A stretch of 64,000 nucleotides of DNA from Tillus elongatus (taxonomy: Eukaryota; Arthropoda; Insecta; Coleoptera; Cleridae), in assembly GCA_964006375.1 (NCBI GenBank), contig OZ023270.1, positions 74,403,891 through 74,467,890 on the forward strand. Reading direction: 5' to 3'. The translations under genes and the position numbers were made by a program. The notes under the pieces were generated by a model. The model did not search any database and was not told the origin of the DNA. It saw nothing but the letters and a program-made list of their open reading frames with translations. Numbering within the stretch: position 1 is the stretch's first letter; each line of letters starts with the position of its first letter. Positions 12,800 through 24,160 of the stretch are shown piece by piece.

Positions 12800-14119
12800 G
12801 CTGCGATATCAACTACATCTCAGAAACGTCCCTAAGTATTGAAGGTTTCTCAACTGCATACCCACATAACCCAAATCCTCGACTATTGTGATACGAGTTT
12901 GCGAGAAAGTTAGGAGGCAAATTTGCTCACAACAACGTAGTCGAATGCGATATCAACAAAATCTCAAAAATGCCACGAGGTATAGAGATGTCTTTCAGAA
13001 CGGAATACCAAAAATCAGCGTAAAACTTCTCGTCGACCAATAATTTTTAAAAAAGAAAGAGAAAAAATTGATTATATAAACGTAGTGGGCTGCGATATTA
13101 ACGAAATCTTGAAAACGTCCCGAGGTATTAAGGTGTTCTTCTGAACTGCATATCGAAAATTCACCCAACTCAACTCCTTGAGTATTGAAGTGTGCGTTTT
13201 ACGAAAAAGAAAACAATGTATTTAAAAGTCTAATTTGACCTCAAACACAAAAGTGATGACAGCAACGTAGTGGAACGCGATATCAACAAAATCTTGAGAA
13301 GATCCCGAGGTATAGAGATTATCTTCAGCACTCAATACCAAAAGTGAACATAATCCGCCTCATCGACCAATGGGGTTTGCTTGCATTTTTACTTAGGGAG
13401 GATTTGACCTAAAATACAAAATTTATTATAAAAACGTATTGGGCTCCGATATTAATAAAATCTCGAAAAGGTCCCGAGGTATTAAGATGTTCTGAATTGG
13501 ATACCGAAAATTCACCCAACCTAACTCCTTGATTATTGGAGTGCGCGTTTTACGAAAAAAAAACAACAAACAACGTGGTTAAGAGTCTAATTGGACCTCA
13601 AACACAAAAGTGATAAGAGCAACGTAATGGGACGCAATATCAACAAAATCTCGAGAAGCTCCCGAGGTATAGAGATAATCTTCAGCACTGAATACCAAAC
13701 GCGAACGTAATCCGCTTCATCGACCAATGGGGTTTGCTTGCATTTTTACTTAGGGTGGATTTGACCAAAAATACAAAATTCATTGTAAAAACGTAGTAGG
13801 CTGCGATATTAATAAAATCTCGAAAACGTCCCGAGGTACCCAGGTATATTTCTAAATTGCATACCAAAAATGTATATAACTCTCATCGTAGACTAATAGT
13901 CATCGTTTGAAATGTTGCTGAAAAAACATCTGCTTATATTCCACCCTGTATCTTGTAGCACTTAACTGCAAATTTTGTTATTGTCTACCAATCAGAAGCC
14001 CCAAAAAACATATATCAACCTGTGAAAATTAGAGCTGATTCGGCGAACTTGATTTTGAGATACAAATGATCAAACAGCATCCAAAATTTAAGGTGTTCCA
14101 CTTCAATTGACGCGTAGTT
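12800..14119. repeat. right inverted arm with internal tandem units
   Basis: This is the reverse complement of the left arm. The phrase 'GTCCCGAGGTAT' recurs at about the same spacing (near 13110, 13290, 13470, 13660 and 13830) and the arm ends at AATTGACGCGTAGTT. The arms have diverged by many substitutions and small indels, so the insertion is not very recent. Confidence 0.8.
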
Positions 14120-14159
14120 TATATCACACTGTGAGTAAATCTTAATGCAATATATCAAC

Positions 14160-14590
14160 CAAATTTATTAGTCGTCGGAGATCTAAACCACTAGCTTTCT
14201 AATTTCGTTTTTGTTTGGTACCAAGTTCCAAGTTCAAAATTAGCGAGGTGAAACAAGAGACACCACTCGGATAATAAGTACATGAACTACCGTACGTTGA
14301 GTAGCATTTGGCATTTAGCCTCTCCTCATCAGACTGGTGGTTCGACCAAGTGATGTAGGGCATGTTAAAGTCACCGACTAGCACCAGATTATGATGAAGT
14401 TCTGCGAGATGGCCCACGGCATCAAATAGTGGCCCGTCAAGGTCGGGCTGTGGCCGAGGGAAAGGTCTGTAAACACAAGCAACAGTGAATAACAGCGTCG
14501 AAGAAGACAGCTTCAGTGCAATGCATTCGCAGCTGGGACTGCTAAAAGGAACAGGCTGGTATTATTCGTCAAAGAAATTTAAATGCCATT
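14160..14590 (-). pseudogene. LINE endonuclease N-terminal part (CR1-like), probably displaced
   Basis: On the minus strand the sequence reads ACVYRPFPRPQPDLDG, then AVGHLAELHHNLVLVGDFNMPYITW over two segments; GDFN is the catalytic endonuclease motif. It carries the part missing from the fragment at 8290-8830, in the same orientation and in the correct order if the Tc1-like element and its flanks were removed. It ends in stops. Confidence 0.7.
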
Positions 14591-14599
14591 TACAGAGTT

Positions 14600-15206
14600 A
14601 AATTCGAAAATATTTAAACTGACGTAACTCAATTACGCTCAAATCGTCCGTGTGGAAGTATGGCATCGGCTACAAAAATTTCGCTGGAACGTCGTAAACA
14701 TAATAATAATACACATTTATTGAGAAGGTTTCCCTCCATACAGAAAAATACAAGTAAACATACAATAATGAAAAATTCACACACAAAAAAAATCTGCCCC
14801 AATAAATGTAGAGAAAAAAACTGCCTAAGTCAAAGACTTGTTGGCAGTATAGTTAAATACAATAATGCACAATTTACACAAAAAAATAATCTCCGCCAAC
14901 AAATGGAGAGAAAAAAAAACTGCCTAAGTCAAAAACTTGTTGGCAGTATAGCAAAAATAAAACTACAGAAAAAACACAAATTTCTATCATTTTTACCATA
15001 TGCTTCCCTCCAAAGAAGTCATTGATTAAAACATCGTAACGCATCTGCTACACAAAAACAAAAAAGCATATATGCACTTTAAAATACCAACATCTAAAAA
15101 AAAACTAAGTTTCCAGTCTCCAATCACAGTATACATGCCCCAATACCGATATCCACTCCGACCTGCCCGTCCCCAGTTTAATACACACTGTTCCCTCTCC
15201 ACTTAA
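14600..15206. repeat. unclassified repeat with a tandem duplication of about 95 bp
   Basis: Two adjacent copies, at about 14778-14875 and 14876-14965, share 'ACTGCCTAAGTCAAAGACTT' and 'TTGGCAGTATAG'. An (AAT)n stretch lies at 14700-14712. It could be part of a LINE 3' region. No coding sequence is seen. Confidence 0.5.
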
Positions 15207-15209
15207 AAA

Positions 15210-16118
<909 letters not shown>

Positions 16119-16185
16119 AAAAAAACAACAAAGAAACACCGACACTCACGCAAACAACCACACACCCCCCAGGCGCACACACGCC

Positions 16186-16218
<33 letters not shown>

Positions 16219-16262
16219 CCACCGACTCATGCAGGAACCAGCACGCACTTGTCCCCCTGTTG

Positions 16263-17137
16263 TCAATTTCTTCTAAACAAAGAGTGAATGACACTTCTAG
16301 GGGTATGAAAAATCCAGCTCTTTAATCGTTTCTTAAATAAATTCAAAGAAGTGTGTTCTCTTATTCCAGGAGGCACCGAATTATAAACCCTTACACATAG
16401 GTAAGCAAACGATCTCTGCGCAACTGCCTTCCTCACCTTTTGCGTTTTAAACGAGTGTGTGCTATGTCTAGTAAAATGCGAATGCTTTATTATTGTAAGA
16501 CTCTCCCCCTGAGCATGCTGAGTGTTTGCAACCGTAAAGTAAAATAGCTCCCTAATATCCATCAAGCAAGTGTCCTTGTATAGACGATCACTAGGGTAAG
16601 CATAATCTTTACCATGTATCACCTTAACAATACGGTTTTGGGTACTTTGCAGGAATCTGAGATGGGACTCAGACGCACCGCCCCAGGCTAGTATGCAGTA
16701 ACGTAGAACACTCTCAACCAATACATGATATACAATACGCAGATGTTTATTATCCAACATTTCCTTAATGAATCTCCATTTGTACACCAATACCCTAAGT
16801 TTTTTTAACCAATTTTTGAATATGGAAATCCCATCTCATATGGCAATCTATATCTAGTCCCAGATATGATACTTTGTTCACCCTTCGTATTGCCAAATCA
16901 CTACCAACAGTGATTGCATCATACGAGGGCAAACAGCGGACGTAAGATGAGAAAGGGACAAACACGGTTTTTGAAAGGTTCACGGTCAACCATCTATCAG
17001 AAAACCATGCCATAATCACCACAAGATCCCTCTCAACTACTTTTTTTTAGGAAACACCAACTGTCTGCCGTATAGAAAACAGCAGTATCATCGGCGTACC
17101 CTACCACTTTGCCCATACAGCGCAATTTAAAGAGGTC

Positions 17138-17216
<79 letters not shown>

Positions 17217-17340
17217 GCAAAGGACCCAAAATTGTTCCCTGAGGGACACCGAACTCCTCTCTTTGAGGGCTACTCATTGTCTCTTTTATCTTTACTACTT
17301 GAAATCTGTCAGTCATATAGCTCTGTCAAAACATATAGAA
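16263..17340 (-). mobile_element. non-LTR retrotransposon, reverse transcriptase and C-terminal part
   Basis: On the minus strand the order is GVPQGTILGPLLFNIYI (17260-17216), a TA expansion, KLRCMGKVVGYADDTAVFY around 17115-17080 (the YADD catalytic box, partly in another frame), WFSDRWLTVNLSKT (around 16990), NKVSYLGLDIDCHMRWDFH, then the thumb VESVLRYCILAWGGASESHL and the C-terminal YNSVPPGIREHTSLNLFKKR, which ends at 16263. Frameshifts lie near 16795 and 17040. The style is that of jockey/CR1-group elements; the exact clade is not resolved. The 5' half is missing. Confidence 0.8.
17140..17210. repeat. (TA)n expansion inside a reverse transcriptase frame
   Basis: The array sits inside the codons for FNIYINDLFKL: the sequence reads FNIYI, then repeated YI, then MTSLNCA in a shifted frame. 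The ancestral codons were probably a short run of TATATA that expanded. Confidence 0.85.
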
Positions 17341-18075
17341 AACATGCTTTGGGAACGAATTTTTTTTTGTCTGTCGGTCTGTATGTCGGTATGTGTGTAG
17401 CTATACGATAACTTTAGAACTAATTGAGATATCGTCTTCAAATTTGGTATACAGTTAGGAATAGACAAACGAACGGTTCGGATTGTTTTTGGGTAAAATC
17501 GCTTTAGGGTGTAGGGGATGAATGGGGGGTGATTTGGTGAATATTGACATTTTTTCGTTAAAACTTAAATAATATAATGTTTTGGGGTCGGTTTATTAGA
17601 AAACTTTCAATTTAATCAAACATTTGGTATTCTGTCTGAAACTAAATTAGGGGTTAGATGTGTAGGGTGGAATACTGGCGACAGAAATTTCGAATTTTTT
17701 TGCTAAAGCGGCGTAAGAAGTCTCAAGACATATAGAAAACTCGGTTCTGGAACTCTTTTTTTTTTGGTTTGTCGGTCGGTCGGTCTGTCGGCCTGTACGC
17801 CTGTCTGTTAGTAGACGCAATAACTTTAAAACGAATTGAGACACAATCTTCAAATTTGGTATCCAGCTAAACCCGACAAAGGAACGCTTCGAATTGTTTT
17901 TGGGTAAGATCGCTTCAGGGGGTAGATGATCTGGTTTAAATTTACATTTTTGTCGTTAAAACTCGAGCAATATAACGTTTCAGTAGTTTATGGGTACAGC
18001 AATACGAATATTTTCTTGTGATCCAATCATGGACCCTGTATTAATTTCATGAGAATGTATTTCTTAGGAGTAGTA
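17310..18075. repeat. 'GTCTGTCGG' repeat, tandem dimer of about 370-bp units
   Basis: Two head-to-tail units each read 'AAAACATATAGAAAAC..G..TGGGAACGAATTTTTTT', then GTCTGTCGGTCTGT-type sequence, then 'GAATTGAGATATCGTCTTCA', 'AAATTTGGTATACAGTTAG' and 'TTTTTGGGTAAAATCGCTT'. The same dimer recurs at 44410-45215. No coding frame spans it, and I do not know the family. Confidence 0.75.
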
Positions 18076-18089
18076 GATTAGCATTATTT

Positions 18090-19620
18090 AAAAAGAACAG
18101 CTTGTATTATATGTTACAAAAGTGAAGGGCATGCTCTCTGCTTCAACTTTTATGTAACACTCCCTTAGTAGTTGTAGTAGTAGCAGTAGTAGTAGCAATG
18201 GTGGGGAGGCCAACGCCAAGCAAGTAAGCCACAACGGGCCCTTTTTGCCAACCCAAGCAACCCAGCAACCATGCTCTACTCTTCCTCGGTTCCGTCGCCA
18301 AACCGCCTCGACCTCGAAATGAAAGCCGTGACGGTCTTCAATTGGACGGTACTTACCTGATTCCTCTGCAGAGTCCCCGATCCGAACAATTCTGCTCAAA
18401 GACCCCCAAAAGCCTCGAATTCACACAGGTAGTGGTAGGACGTTTCTTCATCCTCGCCGCATTCCTGGCTAATGGGATCCCTCTCTACCCCTATCAATGT
18501 GATGTGTCTTCTAAGGGCGCAGTGGCCTGTCAGCACCCCAAGGATGCGGCAAAGCGTAGGTCGACTCCTACCGAGTAGCCAGACAGCTTTATCACTGTCC
18601 GGCCCTTCCACGAAGTCCCTCGCATGCCTACAGCCACCAACCGACCCCCAGTGCCTCTCCATTGCTTCCTCTGTCCACCTGTCTAAGGCGATAGAGACCG
18701 TCTTCCTACTTATGCATATCGCAGGCTCCGGGCCACAGAACGGCCGCCGGGAACCGAGCCTAGCGAGATTATTCGCCACCTCATTCCCCGCCACGCCACA
18801 GTGTCCTGTAACCCACACTAGTTGCACCTCCTTTGTCCTGGCTAGTCCTTTGAGGGCGTCGGCGCACTCCTGGACCAATGTTGACCTGATTTTGGCCGCG
18901 CAGGCCGCCCGGGAGACCGCCTGGCTATCCGAGCAAATGTACATACATTTCTCGGGGCTCCTCCTCACATCCTGTCTATTGGCCTCAGACAGGATAGCGT
19001 ACACTTCTGTTTCGAATGCCGTGGTATATGCGCCAAGAGCATAACTCAGGCACCCCCCTACGATGTATATCCCCGCCCCGGAGGATTGTTGATCCTCCAG
19101 CCGCGATCCGTCGGTGAAACAGACCAGGCTTGCAGGCTGGAATGCAACCTCATTTTTCCTCTACTGGTCCCTACTGGGGATCCTGAGGGTATATGGCCTC
19201 GTAACCTAATATCGTCCTCGGCATCCCGTACCTTGATGGCGGAAATCGGAATTTCCTTTTCCACCTCCTTGGCAACTCTTGCATGCCCTGTTACTGCTCC
19301 CTCTCCGCACCAGTTTCCAGAGTCTCGCATTCTAAGATGCGACGCCATAGCCTCCCTTCTGATACAGATGGGAAGAGGTGGCAGCATCAGCAAGACCTCT
19401 AGCGCAGCTGAGGGTGTCGTTCTCATAGCGCCTGTGATACCCAGGATTGCCAGCCTTTGGAGTTTGGCTAGCTTCCTGCTGGTAGTTTGGTTCACACCAC
19501 ACCACCAGAACAACGCCCCATAGAGGATTCTCGGCCTGACGATCGCAGTGTAAATCCAATGAAGGATCCGAGGATTGAGTCCCCAGGTCCTCCCTATCAC
19601 TCGGCGCAGCTGCACACGCC
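18090..19620 (-). mobile_element. non-LTR retrotransposon 3' part with RNase H domain (I/LOA/R1-like group)
   Basis: The minus-strand frame 19615 to 19058 covers the reverse transcriptase thumb (IYTAIVRPRILYGALFWW, LQRLAILGITGAMRTTPSAA). After a one-base shift near 19110 follows an RNase H domain: FTDGSRLEDQQ, TAFETEVYAI, ICSDSQAVSRA and VWVTGHCGVAGNEVANNLA. Three catalytic acidic residues (D, E, D) are visible; the usual last acidic residue lies where NN is seen. A C-terminal RPTLCRILGVLTGHCALRRH and a zinc-ligand-like CGEDEETSYHYLCEF follow. A (CTA)n-rich stretch at 18167-18200 may be in the 3' UTR. The 5' part is absent. An RNase H domain within a LINE points to the I, LOA or R1 groups. 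Confidence 0.8.
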
Positions 19621-19948
19621 CTGATCTTAAGATTCCAGTTTTGAAAATAATTACATTTCTAATCGCATAATATGATTCATGTAGAGACCAGTTTTAATTT
19701 TTTTGAGTTTATTATTCAATTCTAATAATTATGTGATTATTTAGCGAATTTTCAAAGAAAAATATTTATATTAACTTTGGTACAAAAAAGCAAGAAATGA
19801 TTAATGTGATAAGAATTTATCTATGTTTACATTTTCATAATGTATAAGTAGTTGATAAATTGTTTTCACAATTGTCAAATGAAACTTAAAAGTGGCAGAT
19901 TGAAATAACCCTCTTATTTCTGACAGCTTTTTGTGATATATAAAAAAT
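19621..19948. other. no gene seen
   Basis: AT-rich sequence between a LINE and an H-repeat. Nothing recognisable. Confidence 0.4.
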
Positions 19949-19949
19949 T

Positions 19950-20212
19950 CGGGACGCAGCAAGTGCGCTATGGTAGTGAATTTTTATTAAATGCTTCAAA
20001 TTTAAATAACTCAATTTTATATAAACCTAGAAAGTTGAATTTTGCCATATAGTAATGACTTTCACAAGGCAACATATTCACCAAATTTTATCAAAATAGC
20101 TTTGTAATTTTCAGAGACAAACATTTTTTTCGAAAGGAAACTCACAATTTTCTAGGAAAACCTAACCTCTCTATTAGCGAATTTTTTTAAATAAAAATTC
20201 ACTAATAAAACA
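19950..20212 (+). repeat. short H-repeat lacking the TA array
   Basis: It starts TTCGGGACGCAGCAAGTGCG and ends AGCGAATTTTTTTAAATAAA, AATTCACTAA. At about 260 bp it retains the head, the 'ATAACTCAATTTTATATAAAC' segment and the hairpin, without microsatellite or tail. Confidence 0.75.
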
Positions 20213-20499
20213 AACCAAATAGTATATCCCTCGTGCTTTAAGTAACCTTATTATGACAAGCAGATACACCATTTTAACATTTTAAATAAAGTGGTTGAAG
20301 TATTTTACATAATATGTTGATAATTAACTAATTTATAGAATAAAGCATGATCATTTTCAAACACTCTCCCAGTATACAACACAATATTACTCCTCAGTCA
20401 ATAAATTCACTTTTTTCATTCTGCTTTATCAAAACTACATTTAGCAAATTTTAATTATACACTACAATAACGACTTGTTAATGCATTCTCCAGAGCACA

Positions 20500-20900
20500 C
20501 AGAAGCACAGAAAGGAGATAAGGTTATGAGCAAAATATATAGTAGAAACAATGTGCCATATTTTATCAAAATAACTTATTGTTTGAAAATGTACAAAAAT
20601 TTTCCGACAATATACCTTAAACGTTGGTTTTCTAACCAACAAATCTTAGGTTAATAGCAAATTGAGTTATTGAAATTTGAAGCATTTAATGAAAATTTGC
20701 TACCAAAACGCACTTACTGCGTCTTGATTTTTTTCTTACAAACATATTTCGATAAAAAATGCAATAAAATAAGGCTGTTCGAAAAAAAATTGTAGGGATC
20801 ACCAACGATCGACTTGTGGGTCAGCCGGTGATTGTCAAAATAATTTTATAAGATGCAGCTCAAGACACCCTATAATTAACTTATACAATTTTTTTCTCGT
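20500..20900 (-). repeat. H-repeat inverted-end unit, partial, with embedded MITE
   Basis: It contains 'GTAGAAACAATGTGCCATATT', 'AACCAACAAATCTTAGGTTA' and the reversed head 'CTACCAAAACGCACTTACTG'. The 'CACCAACGATCGACTTGTGG' segment that follows is shared with 4480, 6230 and 59490. Confidence 0.65.
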
Positions 20901-21290
20901 CTCTTGTATAATAATAATTATATTCAGCTTTACCGTAGAAACGCGTCACCCTGTATAATATCAGCCCTTTTGTAAAACTTCGTTCCTTTATATTTATTTA
21001 TTTATTCAATATGCAAATACACAGTTTATAAACCATTTACGTATATATGTGTTGATAAAACATAACAAACACTGTTTAATCCACCCACTGACATTAATAA
21101 AGGAATAATTTGCACTTGTATATAAAAATTTCCCAAATGACACAAATAATTCATCGACTTAAACAAATAAACATAATATAAACGATCTCATATCATACGG
21201 TAAATGTCAGTTACAGCGTCTAACAGACCTGCGCAATAATATCAAACGTTACGTTACCACGACAACCACATACTAGATCTCATATAAACT
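20901..21290. other. no gene seen
   Basis: AT-rich, with a short (TTTA)n at 20988-21007. Nothing recognisable. Confidence 0.4.
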
Positions 21291-21299
21291 ATTCAATGA

Positions 21300-21683
21300 A
21301 AGGCGGTGAAATTAAACATAAATGTTTCAAATTTGAATAGCTTAATTTTCTGTAATGCTAAAAAGCTGAATTTTGGCACATAGTTAGGTCTTTCCCAAAG
21401 CAATACGTACACCAAATTTTATCGAAATATCTTTGTAATTTTCGGAGAAAAAAATTTTTTCGAAAGAAAACTCAACATATAAAAATCGAAACTGACCCCG
21501 GATCTGGGTTCTAGGGCCCAAATTCGCGCTCATTTGCAAAAATTTTTGCAAAGTCTCATCATCGATACCTCACTATTAGTGAATAGATTTTTCTGGCTAA
21601 CGAACTCATCCAAGCTATTAATAAAAGAAAGGCACTTGCCGAGTTTTATCAAAATCGGTTAATTATTTTTTGAGTTATCGGTT

Positions 21684-21749
<66 letters not shown>

Positions 21750-21885
21750 CATATAAAAATCGAAACTGACCCCGGATCTGGGTTCTAGGGCCCAAATTCG
21801 CGCTCATTTGCAAAAATTTTTGCAAAGTCTCATCATCGATACCTCACTATTAGTGAATTTTTTTAAATAAAAATTCACTAAAATT
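21300..21885 (+). repeat. H-repeat with internal duplication of its tail
   Basis: The tail 'AACATATAAAAATCGAAACT ... CTCACTATTAGTGAAT' appears twice, at about 21475-21597 and 21748-21870, and is identical or nearly so over more than 110 bp. Between the copies lies another body segment and a (TA)n array (21685-21748). This looks like a recombination or nested-insertion product of two H-repeats. Confidence 0.75.
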
Positions 21886-21894
21886 GAAACTGAC

Positions 21895-22065
21895 CCCGGA
21901 TATGTGTTCTAAAGGGCTTAATACCTCTCCCCCCCCCCCCCATTTGAGAACATTTCTTCTAAATTTATAAGTCGTGATCTCCTAGTTAATAAAATTTTTT
22001 CACGAAATTTATAAGTCGTGATCTCCTAGTTAATAAAATTTTTTCACGAAATTTCATTAAAAAGG
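21895..22065. repeat. H-repeat tail with 49-bp tandem duplication
   Basis: 'CACGAAATTTATAAGTCGTG' followed by 'ATCTCCTAGTTAATAAAA' is present twice in direct tandem (about 21967-22047). It precedes a run of C at 21931-21941. It is derived from the tail of an H-repeat. Confidence 0.75.
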
Positions 22066-22835
22066 AATAAGCTCTGCTTTGACATGTGTTTGGCAACAAT
22101 TATTCTAATAATTGTCACACGTCTGTCTTTAGGTAACACAAGACCTTGAACTAAAAATTCTGAACGTAGAACAGTAGGTAGCTAAGTATTCGCATTACAT
22201 TATCCTGTTTTGTATTTGCATAAAATAGATCTAATAAGCATTCGCATTGTTTGCTTAAAAAAATTACGAGGTATTAATTTTATTAATATTTTGTGTTGCT
22301 GATATTCACGTAAAACAATAGTGCTAAGGTCATTTAGAAAATGGACGGTTTATAAGATATTCAACCTGCTCATTTAAATACAAACCAAATAATTAGTCAG
22401 TCTAATGGGACGTCATTTTTCAAAACATATGACGATAACACTTACTTTTGTAATAATTTTATGCCGTAACATCTCCCAGTCAGTTGTACCCACCTTTCTT
22501 TGAATATAAAAACAATATTGACATAGTAACTGCGTTATGATAGCGAAGTTTTATAAGATCTTGCCTCTTCAATTCAGAAATGCTTCGACAACTTGGTCGT
22601 TTGCATATTACAAAGATTGGGTCAAAGAACCTCGGTATTTTCTTCTTGTTCCAAAGTCAAATGGAACGTGATTATTGAAAAAAGATGAGGGTAACACTTG
22701 TGTTTGTCATAATTTTATACAGCAATATCTCCCAGTCATTTGCGCCAACCCTGCTTTAAATATAAAAGAAATCTTCACGCAGTAATTGCTCTTAGATAGC
22801 AAAGTTTTATAACATCTTCGCTCTTAGCGAATTAG
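22066..22835. repeat. unclassified sequence with a diverged direct repeat of about 170 bp
   Basis: Segments at about 22405-22570 and 22655-22830 share 'ATGGGACGTCATT'/'ATGGAACGTGATT', 'TAATTTTAT..CG..A.ATCTCCCAGTCA' and 'GCGAAGTTTTATAA.ATCTT'. They may be two copies of a small element. No coding sequence is seen. Confidence 0.5.
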
Positions 22836-22905
22836 CGTAGAAAAAATTCGCCAATAAGATCGAGACCTTTGACAACATTTCTTCAAATGAGAGCAAACTT
22901 AGAAA
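22836..22905 (-). repeat. H-repeat 3' end, reversed
   Basis: The hairpin variant (TTAGCGTAGAAAAAATTCGC) is followed by 'TTTCTTCAAATGAGAGCAAA', the reversed tail of the H-repeat. Confidence 0.6.
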
Positions 22906-22939
22906 TAATTTAATTACCTATGGTTCCTTTAAAAAACAC

Positions 22940-23787
22940 AATCGAAATATAGTGCCTAATGAAAATATTGCAAATCTTGTTTTGCAAAGTATCATCGACA
23001 ATCCTCGTACCTTCCTTCGTCAACTGGAAAATAATGTTGAAGCGCCCAAATCAACTGCTCAGAGAATTCTTTAAAAATTTAAGTATCGTCCATATAAAAC
23101 ACATATTAGTCAAGGACTCCAAGGTGGTGACTTAGAAAGGAGAATATTGTTGTGCAATTGGTTCGTAGAGAAATGCCAAGAAAATCCTCAATTTCCGCTC
23201 AAGGTTATGTGGTCTGATGAAAGCAGATTTACAAAGAGCGGGATATTTAACAGACACAAGAACGTGTATTGGGTCGACCAAAATCCGTTCTTAAATCGTG
23301 CACCATCAAGTTGGGTGGGGTTTTAATGTATGGCTAGGAGTCATAAACGGATACGTACTATTTAACATTGTTCATAATAATTTGACTGCACCTCAATAAC
23401 TTGAAATGTTACAAAATTACGTCGATCAAACTTTAGAAAATTTGCCTCTTCAAGATGTAGCGAACATGTCGTTCCAGCAAGATGGAGCACCTTCACATAA
23501 TGCAAGAGTTATGACTGACTATTTTAATCAGCAACATGTAAATAACTGGATCGGAAATCGAGGTTGCCTGGCCTGCACGTTCACCGAACCTTACGCCTCT
23601 TGATTTTTGCATTTGGAAATACTTAAAGGATAAAGTTTATAATATGGTAGAAAAACTTGAAGCAGCCGTTGTTTACGCCATAGAAGAAATGCCTGGACAA
23701 ATCGTTAAAGATGCATGTATGTCTCTAATTCATCGATGCGGGACGTGCAGTAATAACAACGGTGGAATTTTCGAACATCTACTTTAA
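22940..23787 (+). pseudogene. mariner-like (DD41D-type) transposase, broken
   Basis: The frame reads NIANLVLQSIIDNPRTFLRQ and KSTAQRIL*KFKYRPY (helix-turn-helix side), then VMWSDESRFTKSGIFNRHKN with the first catalytic aspartate. The second is in FQQDGAPSHNARVMTDYF (about 23475), and after a frameshift near 23570 the third is in WPARSPNLTPLDFCIW. It ends FEHLL and TAA at 23785-23787. The spacing of the last two aspartates is about 39-41 residues, given a small deletion. At least two stops and two frameshifts are present. The terminal inverted repeats were not identified; H-repeat ends flank it on both sides. Confidence 0.8.
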
Positions 23788-23824
23788 GTTACTTTAATTC
23801 TATGCTTTGTCATCGGCTTTTATT

Positions 23825-24160
<336 letters not shown>

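Larger units (their letters stand above)
10138..14119 (-). mobile_element. Tc1-like transposon with about 1.3-kb inverted arms
   Basis: The element is bounded by inverted ends AACTACGTGTCAATTGAAG and CTTCAATTGACGCGTAGTT, and flanked on both sides by TA (10136-10137 and 14120-14121), the Tc1/mariner target duplication. The inverted similarity continues for about 1.3 kb on each side (10138 to about 11450 and about 12800 to 14119). Each arm is built of tandem copies of a unit of about 170-190 bp containing 'TACCTCGGGAC...ATTAATATCGCAGCC...CTACG'. A minus-strand transposase remnant occupies the centre. Canonical Tc1 inverted repeats are tens to a few hundred bases, so these arms are unusually long. 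Confidence 0.85.

Noticed and set aside
10420..13840. A CRISPR-like or satellite array, because of regularly spaced 'ACCTCGGGAC' phrases
   Set aside because: The units are long, diverged and arranged as two inverted arms of a Tc1-like element with TA target sites. They are not short repeats with unique spacers.
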